64,000 bases of DNA. Origin: Triplophysa rosa (Eukaryota > Chordata > Actinopteri > Cypriniformes > Nemacheilidae). Each line of letters starts with the position of its first letter. The first letter of the stretch is position 1. The position numbers and the translations under genes are program-made. Below, one piece after another: positions 34,225-47,676 of the stretch. The notes beneath the pieces are model-generated. The model was not told the origin of the DNA, ran no database searches, and saw only the letters and a list, made by a program, of their open reading frames with translations. Location of the stretch: positions 13,491,836 to 13,555,835 of the forward strand of contig NC_079913.1 in the NCBI RefSeq assembly GCF_024868665.1, written 5' to 3'.

Positions 34225-37200
34225 GTGAGTGAACATCATATTCGTGAGAAACAGACAGCCCACCACACAGTGTAGCCTCTGATCATGCGGCATTTGCATT
34301 TATTGAAAAAAAGAATTGAAGACATTAGTTACACTTTTAAAAATGTAAATAATGCGTTTGAAATGCATTCATACTGGCTTATAGTACACAATGTAACGGA
34401 TTTATTCTATTCATAACTGTTATGTACACATTTATAATCAAGAATTCACAATTGAGTACACCTTCAGTAGATATTATTGTGATGCTTTAGTGCATTCTGT
34501 ATAGCATAAGTACTGTATTATAGTGCATTAAAACAGTGGTTGCAGTAATTTTCATTGATTTATAATTATACATGCATATTAAATACACCTTTATGGAGCA
34601 TTATTTCATAAAGAAGACTGAAATTTGAACAGAAATATTACTGCAACATATATTATAATTTACAACCAATCTCAACAGATTGAAAAACTGTTCAATATAC
34701 TATTCAAATTACAATATCTTTATATAGGACATCAAAAACAATTTTAATCATTTAGTGTTTTTAATCTTTTAATCATCAATCATTCAAAACCCTTGTGAGC
34801 TCTTTTACTTTCACAGTATCTTATTTACAAGACTGCACAATATAAGAACGTACTATTCACATAAATCCAACTAGATTTATATACAGGTAGACTATATAAT
34901 TGCATAATTTATTATGATTGCAATGTGGATTAGAATGTGGACGTTCGAAATTACCGAAGAACAAACAGAGCAAACTCTTATATTTGATTTGATTGCTTTC
35001 AACTGAGTTCTGCAGTGTAATGAATATTAATGAAATACAGACAATCAACTGGACATCAGTGTATAGGTTTTCTGGGCCCTTTAACACACTGACTGGGTTT
35101 CGCCAAGCCAGCAATTGGAAAACCAACTCAAGCTGATTGTCTCTGCAAATCCTCTTTAATATCAAAGGTTTATTTTAGGGCTTTTCCATGAAATCTGCTA
35201 AACAAATAATATCCGGCTTTTATCCTGCTTTGATGTTTTGGTGTCACCGGACTTGACTGGCGTGGCTCAAAAATCTGAAACAGAGAATTATTGTATTTAT
35301 GAATGACGATGGGGAACAAAATAAAGTAAATACTGTAGATGAATATCAAAATCATATTTTTGGAACCATTTATTTATAACTTCTGATGCCCATAGATATA
35401 ATGATTTTATGGATGTTTACAAAAGACATACAGTATGCTCTATCTTTGCCTTTGGTTAAACTCTATCTCTGGTTTGAGTTAGGCTCTATCTCTATCATAA
35501 ATTAGATTCGATCTCTGGTTTGCGTTAGGCTATCTCTGATTAATTTAGGCTATATCTTCTTGAAGCTAACCCCTTAAGTAGGCAAATTTGCAAATAGCTG
35601 ATGACATACAGAGTCACCACAGCTGGGAGCTAAAGGGGTACAGGTCAGATGAACCTGCGTGCCTTAGAATTAATGCTCAGACTAAGATTAATTACAGTCA
35701 TAAATCACACTCCAAGGTTAAAAGGGAAGGATTAAATAAACCACCAGAATGTTGGGTAGAGTGGGGGTTTCCTTGAAATGGTCTTTTTCTGTCTGTGCAT
35801 CATACATATAGTTTAATGTTTTTAGTTTTGAAAATGACACAAATGGGGTGAAATTGAATTTCAGATGTAATCCTTGTGCTTCTGATGTAATGATGCTTGA
35901 AATTTTAATAATAGAAACTGTAAGCATGTAAGGCTGGGTGGGACTAAATTGGGTGGGACTACAAATTATCTTTATATATTCTCTGGTTTGCATGCTGGAA
36001 ACATTTGGGATGATGTAATTACACAAGTGAACAGAATATATAATACCTAAAATATATCTTTATAAAATATATATTATATATGTTTTATTTACATTTACGT
36101 AAATAAATTGTTGAACTTGCATGATAGGAAATAGTTGACTGTCAAAAAATGGCATTGTCAATATGGCCACCAAGTCAACTTTTCTTTCCCCGGGGGAGGT
36201 TCGAGCGTGAATCGACATCCGGGGCTTATGTCAGGGTAGTGAAACAAGCGGATACAATGAGTTTATTGTGAGTGGACACACGGGCAGATGCACTGTAAGA
36301 TTCAATAGTCTTGAACTGGGAACAGCAGGCAGATGTCCACTGGTGAGAGTCGGCAGATCACAGATGAGCTGGCGGCCGGGAAATCCAGAGGCCGATGAGC
36401 CGGCAGCGGGTGACGCAGTGGTGGTGGAGAACAACTCCCAAGGGGTGCGAAGAAAACAAAGACTGGAACCTGGGCAAAAATTAAAGAACACGAGGGTTAA
36501 ATGGTCCAACTAAACTGCAGAGTCTTAATTAAATCCAAGGGAAAAATATCCAATAGAAAAGGGTATCCACAAAAAGTCAAACACAAGACAAGACAAGACA
36601 ATCCGTAATCAGGGCAAAAACTTGACTAGACAAGGAGAATAGGCCAAAGCCAGGTAAGGTCCAAACTAAAGCAAAGATCCCACAAAGATGGTGAGGGGTG
36701 GCAGTGACTAAATGGGAAAAACTAACAAGCACCAGGTGAAAACACTAAGTCTAATGAGGGAATGATAGCTGGCAGCTGGCAAGGCACACTAACATGCAGA
36801 CAGTGAGCATGTGGATCTGTCGAACCATTCCCACGTGCTCGGGACATTCACACTCTACCAACAGACAGAACAAAACAGACGTGTTAACCCAACAGGCTTA
36901 GCCCAGAAACATCCATATACAGTATGTACAGTATTCTAGCACACATTTTGTGTCTAAAAATGCATTGAAAATGCCAGCCTGCCACGTTCTCATTTCTTTC
37001 AAAGCTCGGGAGCTTGTGCTGTTGTGGCGTCTGCCGTTGCTAAGCAACCATAAGTCAGAACCACCATAAAGGTTCTGACAAAGGATAAATGGATTTTCAG
37101 CACCGACGTGACCACATCGTTCTCTATTTAAGCGCTTACTGCACGTCTACATTTAAAATAACAAACTTGCGCACGCAAAAGGTGTCATTACGCAATATGT

Positions 37201-40139
37201 AAACAGCCTCTTAGTGATTCGTACAGGGCATGGTAATAAAAATATTTGTGGCTTTACTCAAACATTCGGGGCTTCAGTCCTCTTAGGCCACCGCTAGCTC
37301 CGCCCCTGACCCTAATAGCACAGAATGTATCATTTTTGCGACTGGAGGCTGCGTATTCAAAACAAAAACAAATGATAGCTTGATGGCACTGCGAAGAACC
37401 ATTGAACAAAACGCAAAGAGAAGGGACGTTTCACTGGATACAATTACGAATTTCCATTGATTAATACGTTGCTGGAAACATTTGCGACGATGTAATTACA
37501 CAAGTGAACAAAATATATAATAATGAAAATGCATAATGCTAGTGTTTTTTGGGATATTTTAAAGGGACTGAATCTGGTGTAATTGGTGAGTAAAAAGACA
37601 CGTAGGCGCTCTAGACATAGATTCATGATTTAAATATTAATTTGCTTTTGAACTTAAACACAAAATGAAGTCTACAGTGCATACATGTAGGCCAATATTT
37701 TCAGCAAAGCTGCCTGATGTATTTCTCAGCTGATGTCACAGGACACGATTCACACACACTCAGGTTTGCCCGCCATCTGTTGTATTTGGCATCCGTGCTT
37801 GCTGAAACATCCAAACCAGAGAATGACTCAAGTGCCAGGAGTAATATATTGTTAAGCGGTATTTCAAAAATATGCCATCTCTGTGGATATAATACATTTG
37901 ATTGATATCCAAGCATGTGTTGTCTTATAAAAGCATCACACATATTTCATGTATGCGTCTGCCTTTTGCAATGACACTGTTGAAGGAGTTGTTATTGAAC
38001 TGGTAATACGAGAAACTGTTTGGACAGACATTGAATGCAGTATTTTATCAAGCTCAGAATATATATATAAGAAGAATTTAATTTTAGTGATTTTATATCA
38101 CTATATCAACTAAACTCGTGCTATTGGCTAAGAACTATAAGGTAATTTTGTCTGTCCTAGTTGAGTCACTCAGACAAACACACTGCAATTCCCTTTACTG
38201 CCTCTAGTGTCGCCAAAATACATACTTTCAGATTTAAGTCCATATAGGTTGAAAAGGCAGGTTATTACATTATCTTACAGTTTTATCTTGGCATCAGAAG
38301 CTCCAAATGCTGCATTTGAAGCTGCAGGACAGCTTCCCTTCTTTCTATAATGACAAAAGTCCACTTTATAGTGTGCCTCAAATTAATGGCTATGTAGAGA
38401 TGTGGGAGAGGTGAAGGATTTCTGGCTAAAATGTTCTTGATCATTGATTTGATGGGATGAAGGGGAATTTGGTTTGGTTAGGTTTATGCGCCTACTTTAA
38501 TTATCAGCACAGTAATTTGGTCCCACAGAATTTCATGTAAAAAAATATGGATTCAATATTTGTAAATGTATACAGTACAATGTACATTTATAAATTTCAA
38601 CCTCCTTGATAGTTGATTTTATTCTGTGGCTTTCGCCTCCCTTTGTGTCATTTCTTTCCATTCTAATAACGGTCTGATTATGTGTGCCTGTTTTTATGGA
38701 GTGGGCGCTTAAGGGGCCAAGTCGCTGTTGGGCGGCCCTTCGGCAGCCTCAGGTGTGGCCATAACACTACTGACTCTAACCTCAATTAGAACACACAGGT
38801 GTTTGCCCATGTGATCTCAGCCTTTTAAACATACACATTCATGTTAACATCTATAAACATGAGCACACGCACTTACTCTCATCACATATGCCACCTGGAA
38901 AACCCCAACTCCCTGTCTGCTCCTTGGCGTAGTCTTGGCTCCCAACCCCTCCATATTTATCTGCAGCTGAGCAGCTGCAGGCTTTCAATGTGTGCCAGGG
39001 CCTGTGAGTCTAGACGGAAACGTGGAAATGTTTGAAGAGCACTAGCATATATTAGGAAAGACAGCTGAAGTCAAACTTGTCACGGAAAAAGTGGTTCTAG
39101 GTAGGGAAAATTGGCTTTGCCAAGCCCTTTAAACCTAATGGTCTCAAATCAGAAATGCCAACATCAGGGCTTGGGGTCAAGAACAGGAAGGCACCAAGTA
39201 AATTTGTTTTGGTATATTTTAGCTATATTGAAACAAAATATACACTACGAAAACTGGTTACATCAGTCAAATGGCAAAATATTTAACTTTGAATCGAAAT
39301 GGTTATGTTCAGCACTCAACATTAAATCAGGTATTTATCAGTGCATTTACCATGTAAAGTTATTTTTTTGATTAAACATTTTTATGGATTGCTTTTATTA
39401 AAATCAACATACATTGGAAACTTATAAAACCTAAGTTAAAAACAAACTTTTGAAACACCTGCTGTGAAGGGTAGAAAGCATGCAGTTGACATGACAGACA
39501 CCCCACTTCTGTTTTGGACAACATAATTTTCCATACTTACTCAAATTAAACGCATACAGTATTTGTGAATTCGCTGTCATAAATGTGAGAGATGCTGCTT
39601 TCCTCTGAAAGTTTATCTGCTGGTGTCACTGTTGGACAGTGTTCATTTAGAATGATGGCTGTTTTAGACACAATTTGATTTCATATTTAGATATTTTTTG
39701 ATAGCTTTTATACCGTTTGCCTTTTTTACGTCAGTTTAGTCTCTCTCTCTATTCATCCTTCTCTCAGCAGATGCTTTTACATTAACTACATGACGCAGGC
39801 ATTTATGGGTAATGTGCTGAAGTGCAGTGAGGTTTTGTGTATATATTATGGTAGATTTATACATCGTATGTGGTGGTATTCAAATTTTAGTTGTAAATTC
39901 TAAGTTATAGAGACACGTTCAAAACTATTATACAATTGTTAATACAGCCTACTGTAAAACCCGACAAGTTACGGTAACTCAAACTGTTTGAGGAAACAGA
40001 TTGCCTTAAACCATTTAAAGGCGCAGGTCTTGAAAATCAGCGACCACTAGCTTTGTATTATAGTTTTTCAACGAATCTCTGAGTCATTTGCCCACCCCTC
40101 CCTTTCGAATTAAGACGGTGGCCGCAACAGTAAAAAAAG

Positions 40140-41110
40140 ATGTCGTCTACTGAGACATGGGAGGCAAATCCTGCCAAATTTAAATAAATAAATTAAACGA
40201 TGAAAATGAAAATGAAAACCAGATTAGCAATTTCATTATACACAACTGCGTGCACAATATGTGCCAAAATGAAAAATAAAATGAAATTATTTTATTTTCA
40301 TTTTCATTTTTACACTGACAATGCGTTGTCCCTGTCAAATTGAAAAAGAAAATACAATTGGTGATTTGACATTTCATTTTCACTAAAATCTCGAGGCAAG
40401 ACTGCCAATTTGAAAATGAAAAGGCAAATGTGAAAAATAAATTGTAAAAACATTTTTTACAAAGGTTTTATTAATGTTCACGCAATAATACTGACACAAT
40501 TCAAATTAAAATGTAAACTTTGATTTTCATTTTATTTTATTTTCTCTTCTCTTTTATTTCATTTTCGTTTTCGTTTTCTTTTTCTTGTTCACAGTCATGC
40601 AAATTACATGTTAATTAGTGGGTGTGGACGAGCGTCTGCTAAAATGAAAATAAAACGAAAAACGAAAACGAAAATGAAATAAAAGAGAAGAGAAAATAAA
40701 ATAAAATGAAAATCAAAGTTTACATTTTAATTTGAATTGTGTCAGTATTATTGCGTGAACATTAATAAAACCTTTGTAAAAAATGTTTTTACAATTTATT
40801 TTTCACATTTGCCTTTCATTTTCAAATTGGCAGTCTTGCCTCAAGATTTTAGTGAAAATGAAATGTCAAATCACCAATTGTATTTTCTTTTTCAATTTGA
40901 CAGGGACAACGCATTGTCAGTGTAAAAATGAAAATGAAAATAAAATTATTTTATTTTATTTTTCATTTTGGCACATATTGTGCACGCAGTTGTGTATAAT
41001 GAAATTGCTAATCTGGTTTTCATTTTCATTTTCATCGTTTAATTTATTTATTTAAATTTGGCAGGATTTGCCTCCCATACTGAGACAGCGGATAGTAGTG
41101 ATACAAGCAG
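40140..41110 (+). pseudogene. Short first exon split by a palindrome
   Basis: The ATG at 40140 opens MSSTET, cut by the 920-bp palindrome after the target TACTGAGACA. The frame resumes at 41088 (ADSSDTS) and reaches a donor AG|GTAAGG at 41110. With one target copy removed the exon has 14 codons. Function unknown. It belongs to the 4.2-kb element. Confidence 0.5.
40158..41077. mobile_element. 920-bp near-perfect palindrome with 10-bp target duplication
   Basis: Termini TGGGAGGCAAATCCTGCC and GGCAGGATTTGCCTCCCA. The arms of about 430 bp (40158-40582 and 40642-41077) are near-perfect reverse complements around a spacer of about 60 bp. Flanked by an exact 10-bp direct repeat TACTGAGACA (40148-40157 and 41078-41087). 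Rich in GAAAATGAAA-type tracts. No coding capacity of its own. Confidence 0.93.
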
Positions 41111-41499
41111 GTAAGGCAATATATTAACATAATTAATCATTTAACATGTATTCTATTGCGAAAGTTACTGTTACAATTCTATAATTAGATATATTTCTTG
41201 CGTGCTATCTAGTACAAGCTGAGAGTAGTGAAGTAACTAAAGTTAGCTAATCATAAATAGCAACGCTGTTCAAAGCGTTTGATCTGACAACGACATAGGC
41301 AGTTAGGTGTAAGTTAGTAGACGTTTGTCTCCCCCTTTGTAAAGTCAGGAACAACCGGAGTACGTACCGCAGGGACGGAAAAACATTATTATTCGGAGGT
41401 TATATGGCCATTTGTATAAAATGCTAACGTTACCGTTTCAACAAAACAGTTGTTTGGTAAACATTGAAAAAGTGGAAACATTGAAAATGTTGAATTATA

Positions 41500-43694
41500 T
41501 TACCAGTCTAGCAGAAAACAGGCAACTTCGTCGTCGCCTTGAAAACATTTGTCTTTCAACAGTGCCTTCCAGGTCCGTGTATCATCTGATCATTTGATTA
41601 TTCCATTCAATATAACAGACGGAAAAAGAAAAAAAACAGTCGATATTTCGTTTTTCTGTATGCACAAAAATAAAAAAACGATGTTTTTCTTATTTCAGCT
41701 TGAAACGGGAAATCCAATAAATAAATAAACCAAAACGAAATAACGACCCTAAGTTTTCAAGAAGACAAGAAGACCCTAAGAAGACCCTAAGAAGACAAAT
41801 TTTTGGGTGATTTTGCACGGATTTCTGCGCGCGCAGGCGCACTGTGTGAGCGCGGCAGCGCGCATAGAGCTCTTCACGAATCTCGCGATCGATCAGTTAT
41901 CATTTACAATGGCTTCACTCGAGCTGTACATGTTTCATATTCATCAAATGTTTATTAATAATATGACATATCACGAGATGTGTCGTTTTTCCGTTTTTCT
42001 GTATGCACAAAAAATAAAAAAACGATGTTTTTCTTCTTATTTCAGCTTTAAAAGGGAAATCCAATAAATAAATAAACCAAAACGAAATAACGACCCTAAT
42101 TATAGTTTTTTCATTTTTGGGTGATTTCCCAGGGTCTTCCGCGCGCGCGCGCGCGCTTTGCGCATGCGCAATGTACAGCGGCTTACCGGGATCAAGTGCA
42201 TGCGAACTTGCGAAGCTCGAAATAGAAATGAATGCATTTGCATATGCTTTGTTTGTACTTTTCACTCGCACTAAAAGAGTCACACTGAGAGAGGAGGCCA
42301 TGACTGTGGAAAATATTTCAAAAATATATATTGAACAATGCCTAACGTTCACATACAATACTTTCCAGAGCTTACAGTCGAAGTTTGTTAGCATTATTGC
42401 TTTTAATATGTGACATTTAAGTGAACAGTTAAGTAGCCACAGCTCGTTGGCAGCAGCAAAGGTGTAAATCCATAAATTACTTTTGTAATTTAGAAGTTAT
42501 GGGATGCGAACAGCCCCCGTAACCTCACTCAACCGAGTTCATTAGGTTCCCCCAGATAGAACTACTGTCCTGCTATAGAGTAATTCATAAAAGATGTTCA
42601 GTTTCTGTTGAAACTGTGTGGTTTTTGTGTAGGCTAGTCATTTGCACTATTACATTACATCAGTTTTAGATAAATTAACCAAGTAAACTGCCAAATGGTT
42701 GTAGTCATGTGCCTATGTCTATGTAGGGAATAATTTCCATTATGGAGATTTTTTTTGCATTAGGCTACTGTTTTTAGGTAACATGCCAGAGCCTGTACCT
42801 CACGGAGGGACCATAATAATGTTGCAGTGTTCCCCAGAGAGCATGGCCTCTTTTCAGACATCCCGTGATATGTCATATTATTAATAAACATTTGATGAAT
42901 ATGAAACATGTACAGCACATGTACAGCCCATTTCGAGCTTCGCAAGTTCGCATGCACTTGATCCCGGTAAGCCGCTGTACATTGCGCATGCGCAAAGCGT
43001 GCGCGCCCGCGCGGAAGACCCTGGGAAATCACCCAAAAATGAAAAAACTATAATTAGGATCGTTATTTCGTTTTGGTTTATTTATTTATTGGATTTCCCT
43101 TTTAAAGCTGAAATAAGAAGAAAAACATCGTTTTTTTATTTTTTGTGCATACAGAAAAACGGAAAAACGACACATCTCGTGATATGTCATATTATTAATA
43201 AACATTTGATGAATATGAAACATGTACAGCTCGAGTGAAGCCATTGTAAATGATAACTGATCGATCGCGAGATTCGTGAAGAGCTCTAGGCGCGCTGCCG
43301 CGCTCACACAGTGCGCCTGCGCGAGCAGAAATCCGTGCAAAATCACCCAAAAATGAGAAAAACTTAGGGTCGTTATTTCGTTTTGGTTTATTTATTTATT
43401 GGATTTTCCGTTTCAAGCTGAAATAAGAAAAACATCGTTTTTTTATTTTTGTGCATACAGAAAAACGAAATATCGACTGTTTTTTTTCTTTTTCCGTATG
43501 TTATATTGAATGGAATAATCAAATGATCAGATGATAAACGGACCCTTCCATCTGGTAATAGATACACCAATGTTTATCCTGGATTTCTGCCGCCGTTTGT
43601 CTCTAATTCGTCTGGCAGCATCACGTTTGCGCTTCTTTGACGACGGAGATTCACGCTCTGTCGGCTCTTGTGCACAATACGCATGGTCCTCCAT
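41500..43694 (-). pseudogene. 71-residue basic DNA-binding-like protein split by a foldback
   Basis: Minus strand. Start MEDHAYCAQEPTERE, then a strongly basic stretch (SSKKRKRDAARRIRDKRRQK) and RINIGVSITRWK, where the foldback intervenes. It resumes at 41565 with ALLKDKCFQGDDEVACFLLD and stops at 41500. After removing the insertion and one 6-bp target copy the frame closes exactly at 71 codons. The pattern NIG..(F/I)xRW..L...GF..D.E.A.FLLD recurs in uncharacterised teleost proteins as I remember them; a DNA-binding role is inference. The frame might also splice at CTG|GTAATA near the end. Confidence 0.6.
41572..43544. mobile_element. 1.97-kb foldback element, arms about 650 bp
   Basis: Termini GGTCCGTGTATCATCTGATC and GATCAGATGATAAACGGACC. 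The left arm 41572-42223 and right arm 42930-43544 are reverse complements, including internally repeated segments (ATTTATTTATTGGATTT twice per arm) and CpG-rich blocks. The centre is 42224-42929. Flanked by CTTCCA (41566-41571 and 43545-43550). Confidence 0.85.
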
Positions 43695-44314
43695 TTTATC
43701 AAAACTTCTAAGACAGAACAATCAATTGCTTCAGCTAGACGACGACTACTCCTCCTCCTCTCCTTACTACGACTTACTACTTTGTGCGTCTTCAACTCAG
43801 TGATGACGCAAGCTGCGTCTAAAAACACACACGAAGACCAACATATACGAAACGCGCTCTGTAGAGCTGTTTGTCCGTTAGAGCTTACTGTACAAAACAT
43901 GGCTGCGCAACATAACAAATTCGATGTAGATAGGCCCGCTCCCTATGTAGATACAACTGGTTTATTCTAAGGTAATAAAAACATAACTTTTCATTACGTA
44001 AGGTTTTTATACACATCTAAAGACACAGTTTTGTATGTTATATTGCATTTCTGTTAATAGATCATACAAAACATCCCGCACTGTACCTTTAAGTCTTAAA
44101 ACTAATAAATATAAGTATTTTAAACTTAAATGCTTTAAGGCAATCGGTTTCCTCAAACGGTTTGAGTTACCGTAACTTGTCGGGTTTGTGAGCTTTCAGA
44201 GTTGTTTAATATCATCATCATCATTATTGATAATAATCATAATTGATAATAAAAAAATCATTAAATGTAAGTGTTACATAAATGTGATATGTTTGTTTCA
44301 ATGCTGTTTATGAA

Positions 44315-45289
44315 CAGTGTTGCCACAGTTACTTTGAAAAAGTAATCTGATTACTGATTACGCCTTTAAAAAGTAACATAGTTACTTTACAGATTACTTT
44401 ATTTTAAAAGTAACTAAATTAGATTACAAGTTACTTTATCAGTTTCATTCAGCGGCTGCCGACAACACCCCCGTCGCCTCAACATAAAAATGACAACCGG
44501 TTTTGCCAACACTCACTTTGTTGGAAGTGTATTTTTAACAGTAATGTCAGCAATGTATCTCCTGACATTTTAAGTTGAACTTAAAAACTATTTCCTGTTC
44601 TGTGAGGCAGCTCAGCATTGACAGTAGTAGGGATCTTGTTTATTATGGCACGAAACGAGGGTGAGTCAACCGTGTGTAAGGGCAGAATTTCCTCTACAAC
44701 ATACTGCCCGACCAACTTCTTCAACTCTCCCCCACTTACTGGTTTTGCACCGAAGTCCAGCTTTTGTTGTTTGGGTGGTGGGGGACCTCCTGCTCTCTGC
44801 TTCGCACCACCTGGTGGGACTTGCTCTGTAAGTTTGACTGTGCAGTGCTGCGACTCCAAATGTTTCTTCAAATTTGACGTAGTGTTTTTGTAGCTAGATA
44901 GCACTTTGTCGCCAGAGTGTACAACGAACCTTAATATTGCCATCTTTAGCTGACACAAACTCAAAATAGTGACTGTATTTCAAGCTAGAAAACGCACATC
45001 TCTCTCCTCCCTCCATTGTTGTTTACGTTTGTGTCGCTGAGTGGTAGGGGCTATTCCACGTGAATTGTCCTCATGCTGAAAACGTGACTTGTCGCATACG
45101 TGACTTCACTCCCTGAGATGCAAGAAGAAAGCAAAATATATATATTCTTACTAAGGAAAAGTGACTTGGATAAGTAATTTTAATCTGATTACTGGTTTGG
45201 AAATAGTAACGCGTTAGATTACTCGTTACTGAAAAAAGTGGTCAGATTAGAGTAACGCGTTACTAAGTAACGCGTTACCGGCATCACTG
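44315..45289 (-). mobile_element. hAT element, 975 bp, with N-terminal transposase exon
   Basis: Termini CAGTGTTGCCACAGTTAC and GTTACCGGCATCACTG with exact 8-bp duplication TTTATGAA (44307-44314 and 45290-45297). Internally deleted: only the first part of a transposase remains. Confidence 0.93.
44581..44964 (-). pseudogene. BED-finger N-terminus of a hAT transposase
   Basis: Minus strand. Reads SSYKNTTSNLKKHLESQHCT, the second half of a BED zinc finger with its paired histidines (the first cysteine pair is lost or out of frame). A Pro-rich linker follows (GGPPPPKQQKLDF), then ELKKLVGQYVVEEILPLHTV and SFRAIINKI, the conserved entry to the hAT catalytic domain. It ends near 44581, where the catalytic part is deleted. 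Non-functional relic. Confidence 0.8.
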
Positions 45290-46977
45290 TTTATGAATTT
45301 GTTTATTTTGACTGTATGGGAGAGTTGCATTTCTGTGTTTATATTTCTTTTTTTAATTGTTATTATTGAGTTTAACATATACAAACATCACTTATGACCA
45401 TACAACCAACAAGACATACAGGAAAACAGCAAAAAATAATTAAGTAGAAAAAATAGATACAAATATACATAAATAAACAAAACAAATAAATACATACATA
45501 AACATTTATAAAATAATCATAATGCTAATAAGAAACTAAAATACAACAGCAAAAAATAACATTGACCAAAATCAAATGTTCTACATTAACAGTATCTTAA
45601 AACCAGCATCTTATGTCAGCGGCATCTTTTTGTATTTCTTGTGCATTTTGATGCAGTTTGTGAAATACAGAATTTGTTGTTTTTGGTATGAGTATAGAGC
45701 ACTGCTGCATAATGTTATGTTTTAGGAATAATCTGCACAAATAGCTCAACTTAATAATAACCCATAAGACAAGTAAATGCCTTGACAAAAAGAGATTTGC
45801 ATTACATATGATAATCAATTTTCAACCTTATATTTATTAACCATGGTGTTTTATGCTATCGTTGTTGTTTCATAAAGCCAGTAATTTTACTATGATTGGG
45901 AGGTAACCCATGCAAAATCACTCTGAAATCACGGTAATGCACTGTCTCCCTCACTGTGTCTCCAAGCAGCAGGTTTCCTGCAGGTTTTTCTCAGTGTGGA
46001 TGCCAGACACGTTGCTCTGGTTATGACAGGGTGACTGACTTTGGCTTTTTGCGTGGCAGAAACCCAAATCATGAATATCACATTTTCTATTGAGTGCTTT
46101 TAGATTGCTTCATTTTTCTTTTCCCCCTTTTCCATGTCTGTGCAGTCTGCACCAGCGACATCTGCAAAACCCTTGCACATCATTAGTCAGGACTGTACGT
46201 GCTTAGAGACTGGGATGTGGTGGGGAGGGTGTGAAAAGGTGATTTTCAAACATTTGCAGCGCCCTCTGGAAAAAAAGGCAGTGAAAGATCGCGGTTGTGA
46301 AAGGGTCTAAACAGCAGTATGATCATACAATTGTTTTTACATAGTAAATGTAGAAAATAGACAATGTAAAACTACTTTACATTTTACAGTTTAGATAAAA
46401 ACATTTTATGACGAAAAGAATAACAATGACTATGAATGTAAATACGCTTTGCATAGCACTGGAGCGGCATAGATATTGCCAAGCTGAAGTAAACCGGACT
46501 GCTGGTGCTTAGTGAAAAAGAAGCAGATTTTTGTATTTTATTACTTAACCGTGCCCCAAAATGCTGAAAATGTTTAGTGAATTTACCCCAGAGGGATATC
46601 CAAAGGGAAAGCAAAAGTGTTTAGGGTTTGGTGGAACAAAACTTATGGGTCCATCTAATACAGCGCCCCCAGGATATTAATATATCAGTAAGAAAACTAA
46701 TTTCCCAATGTAATGAAAATAATAAACTTGATTTAACATAACATATTTAACATAAAAGTCAAAAGTGTCCAGCATTTCACACTTTGTTGTTTCGGTTGAC
46801 CTTTTGATATTTGCAGTAAACTCTCAATGCATTTATAACACAACGTAGCACTACCTGTACTACAAAATAGCAGTACATAGTGCAGAAGTATAGGACAGAC
46901 ACATTGTCTTGTATCATCCAATAGTCTTATGAAATGGGTTCAGTGTTCTCAGTCAATTTGATGCACTATGCCCTCAG

Positions 46978-47676
46978 CAGGGCCGGATTAAGAACACATT
47001 GGGCCCTGGGGCTTTAGCAAACCCAAATGTCCCCTTCATTTTATTGCCATGCCACAGTGTCTTATGTGTTTATTAAATATTAATATTATTATTATTTTAT
47101 CTAATTTTCTACTATTTAAATTTCATTTTATATTTATTTATTATATTTCATTTTCTCATAATTTTATCTAATTTTCTATTACTGTAATTAAATTTTACAT
47201 TTAATACTTATTTTTAATTTCTATTTTATATAAGCACAAGTTTGCATACTAAACTTTCTAGACTATTAAAAAAACATTAACATTAACTCCAGATATGAAC
47301 TTCAAACAAAGTTGTTTTCCGAAAAGCATTTGCAATCATACTTCCTCAATGAGTATTTTAATACTTTAAATAGAGTCTTACCATTAAAATGTCTTCTTTT
47401 GAACTTTAGCTGAGCAGAAAACCCTAATGACATTGTTAAAATCCATGCAAACTGTAAAGTGATTTTGATTGGACAGTGAATTATATTAGTCAGGAACATT
47501 TTCCAATAGTTGTTGGAAGAATTGTTATTTTATTGTTATTTTATAATTAACCACGTATGAATTGACAATCAATGATGTATGGACAGCTCCCATTTCCTCC
47601 AGCCAATCAAGGGCCCCCTTCTTCCGCAGGCCCTGGGGCTTCAGCCCCACCTAACCCTTATGTCAATCTGGCCCTG
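46978..47676. mobile_element. Non-autonomous hAT element, 699 bp
   Basis: Termini CAGGGCCGGATTAAG (starting 46983 within CAGCAGGGCC) and ATCTGGCCCTG, with exact 8-bp duplication GCCCTCAG (46970-46977 and 47677-47684). AT-rich centre, no coding. Confidence 0.85.

Larger units (their letters stand above)
39957..44187. mobile_element. 4.2-kb DNA element with 58-bp terminal inverted repeats
   Basis: Left end AAACCCGACAAGTTACGGTA (39957) and right end TACCGTAACTTGTCGGGTTT (to 44187) are inverted repeats that continue for about 58 bp with few differences (left to about 40015, right from about 44127). I find no convincing target duplication. Inside lie a plus-strand exon (ATG at 40140) and a minus-strand frame (ATG at 43694), each interrupted by a palindromic insertion. 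Without these two insertions it would be about 1.3 kb. A second short plus-strand frame starts ATGGCTGCGCAACATAAC at 43897. The superfamily is not recognised. Confidence 0.7.
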
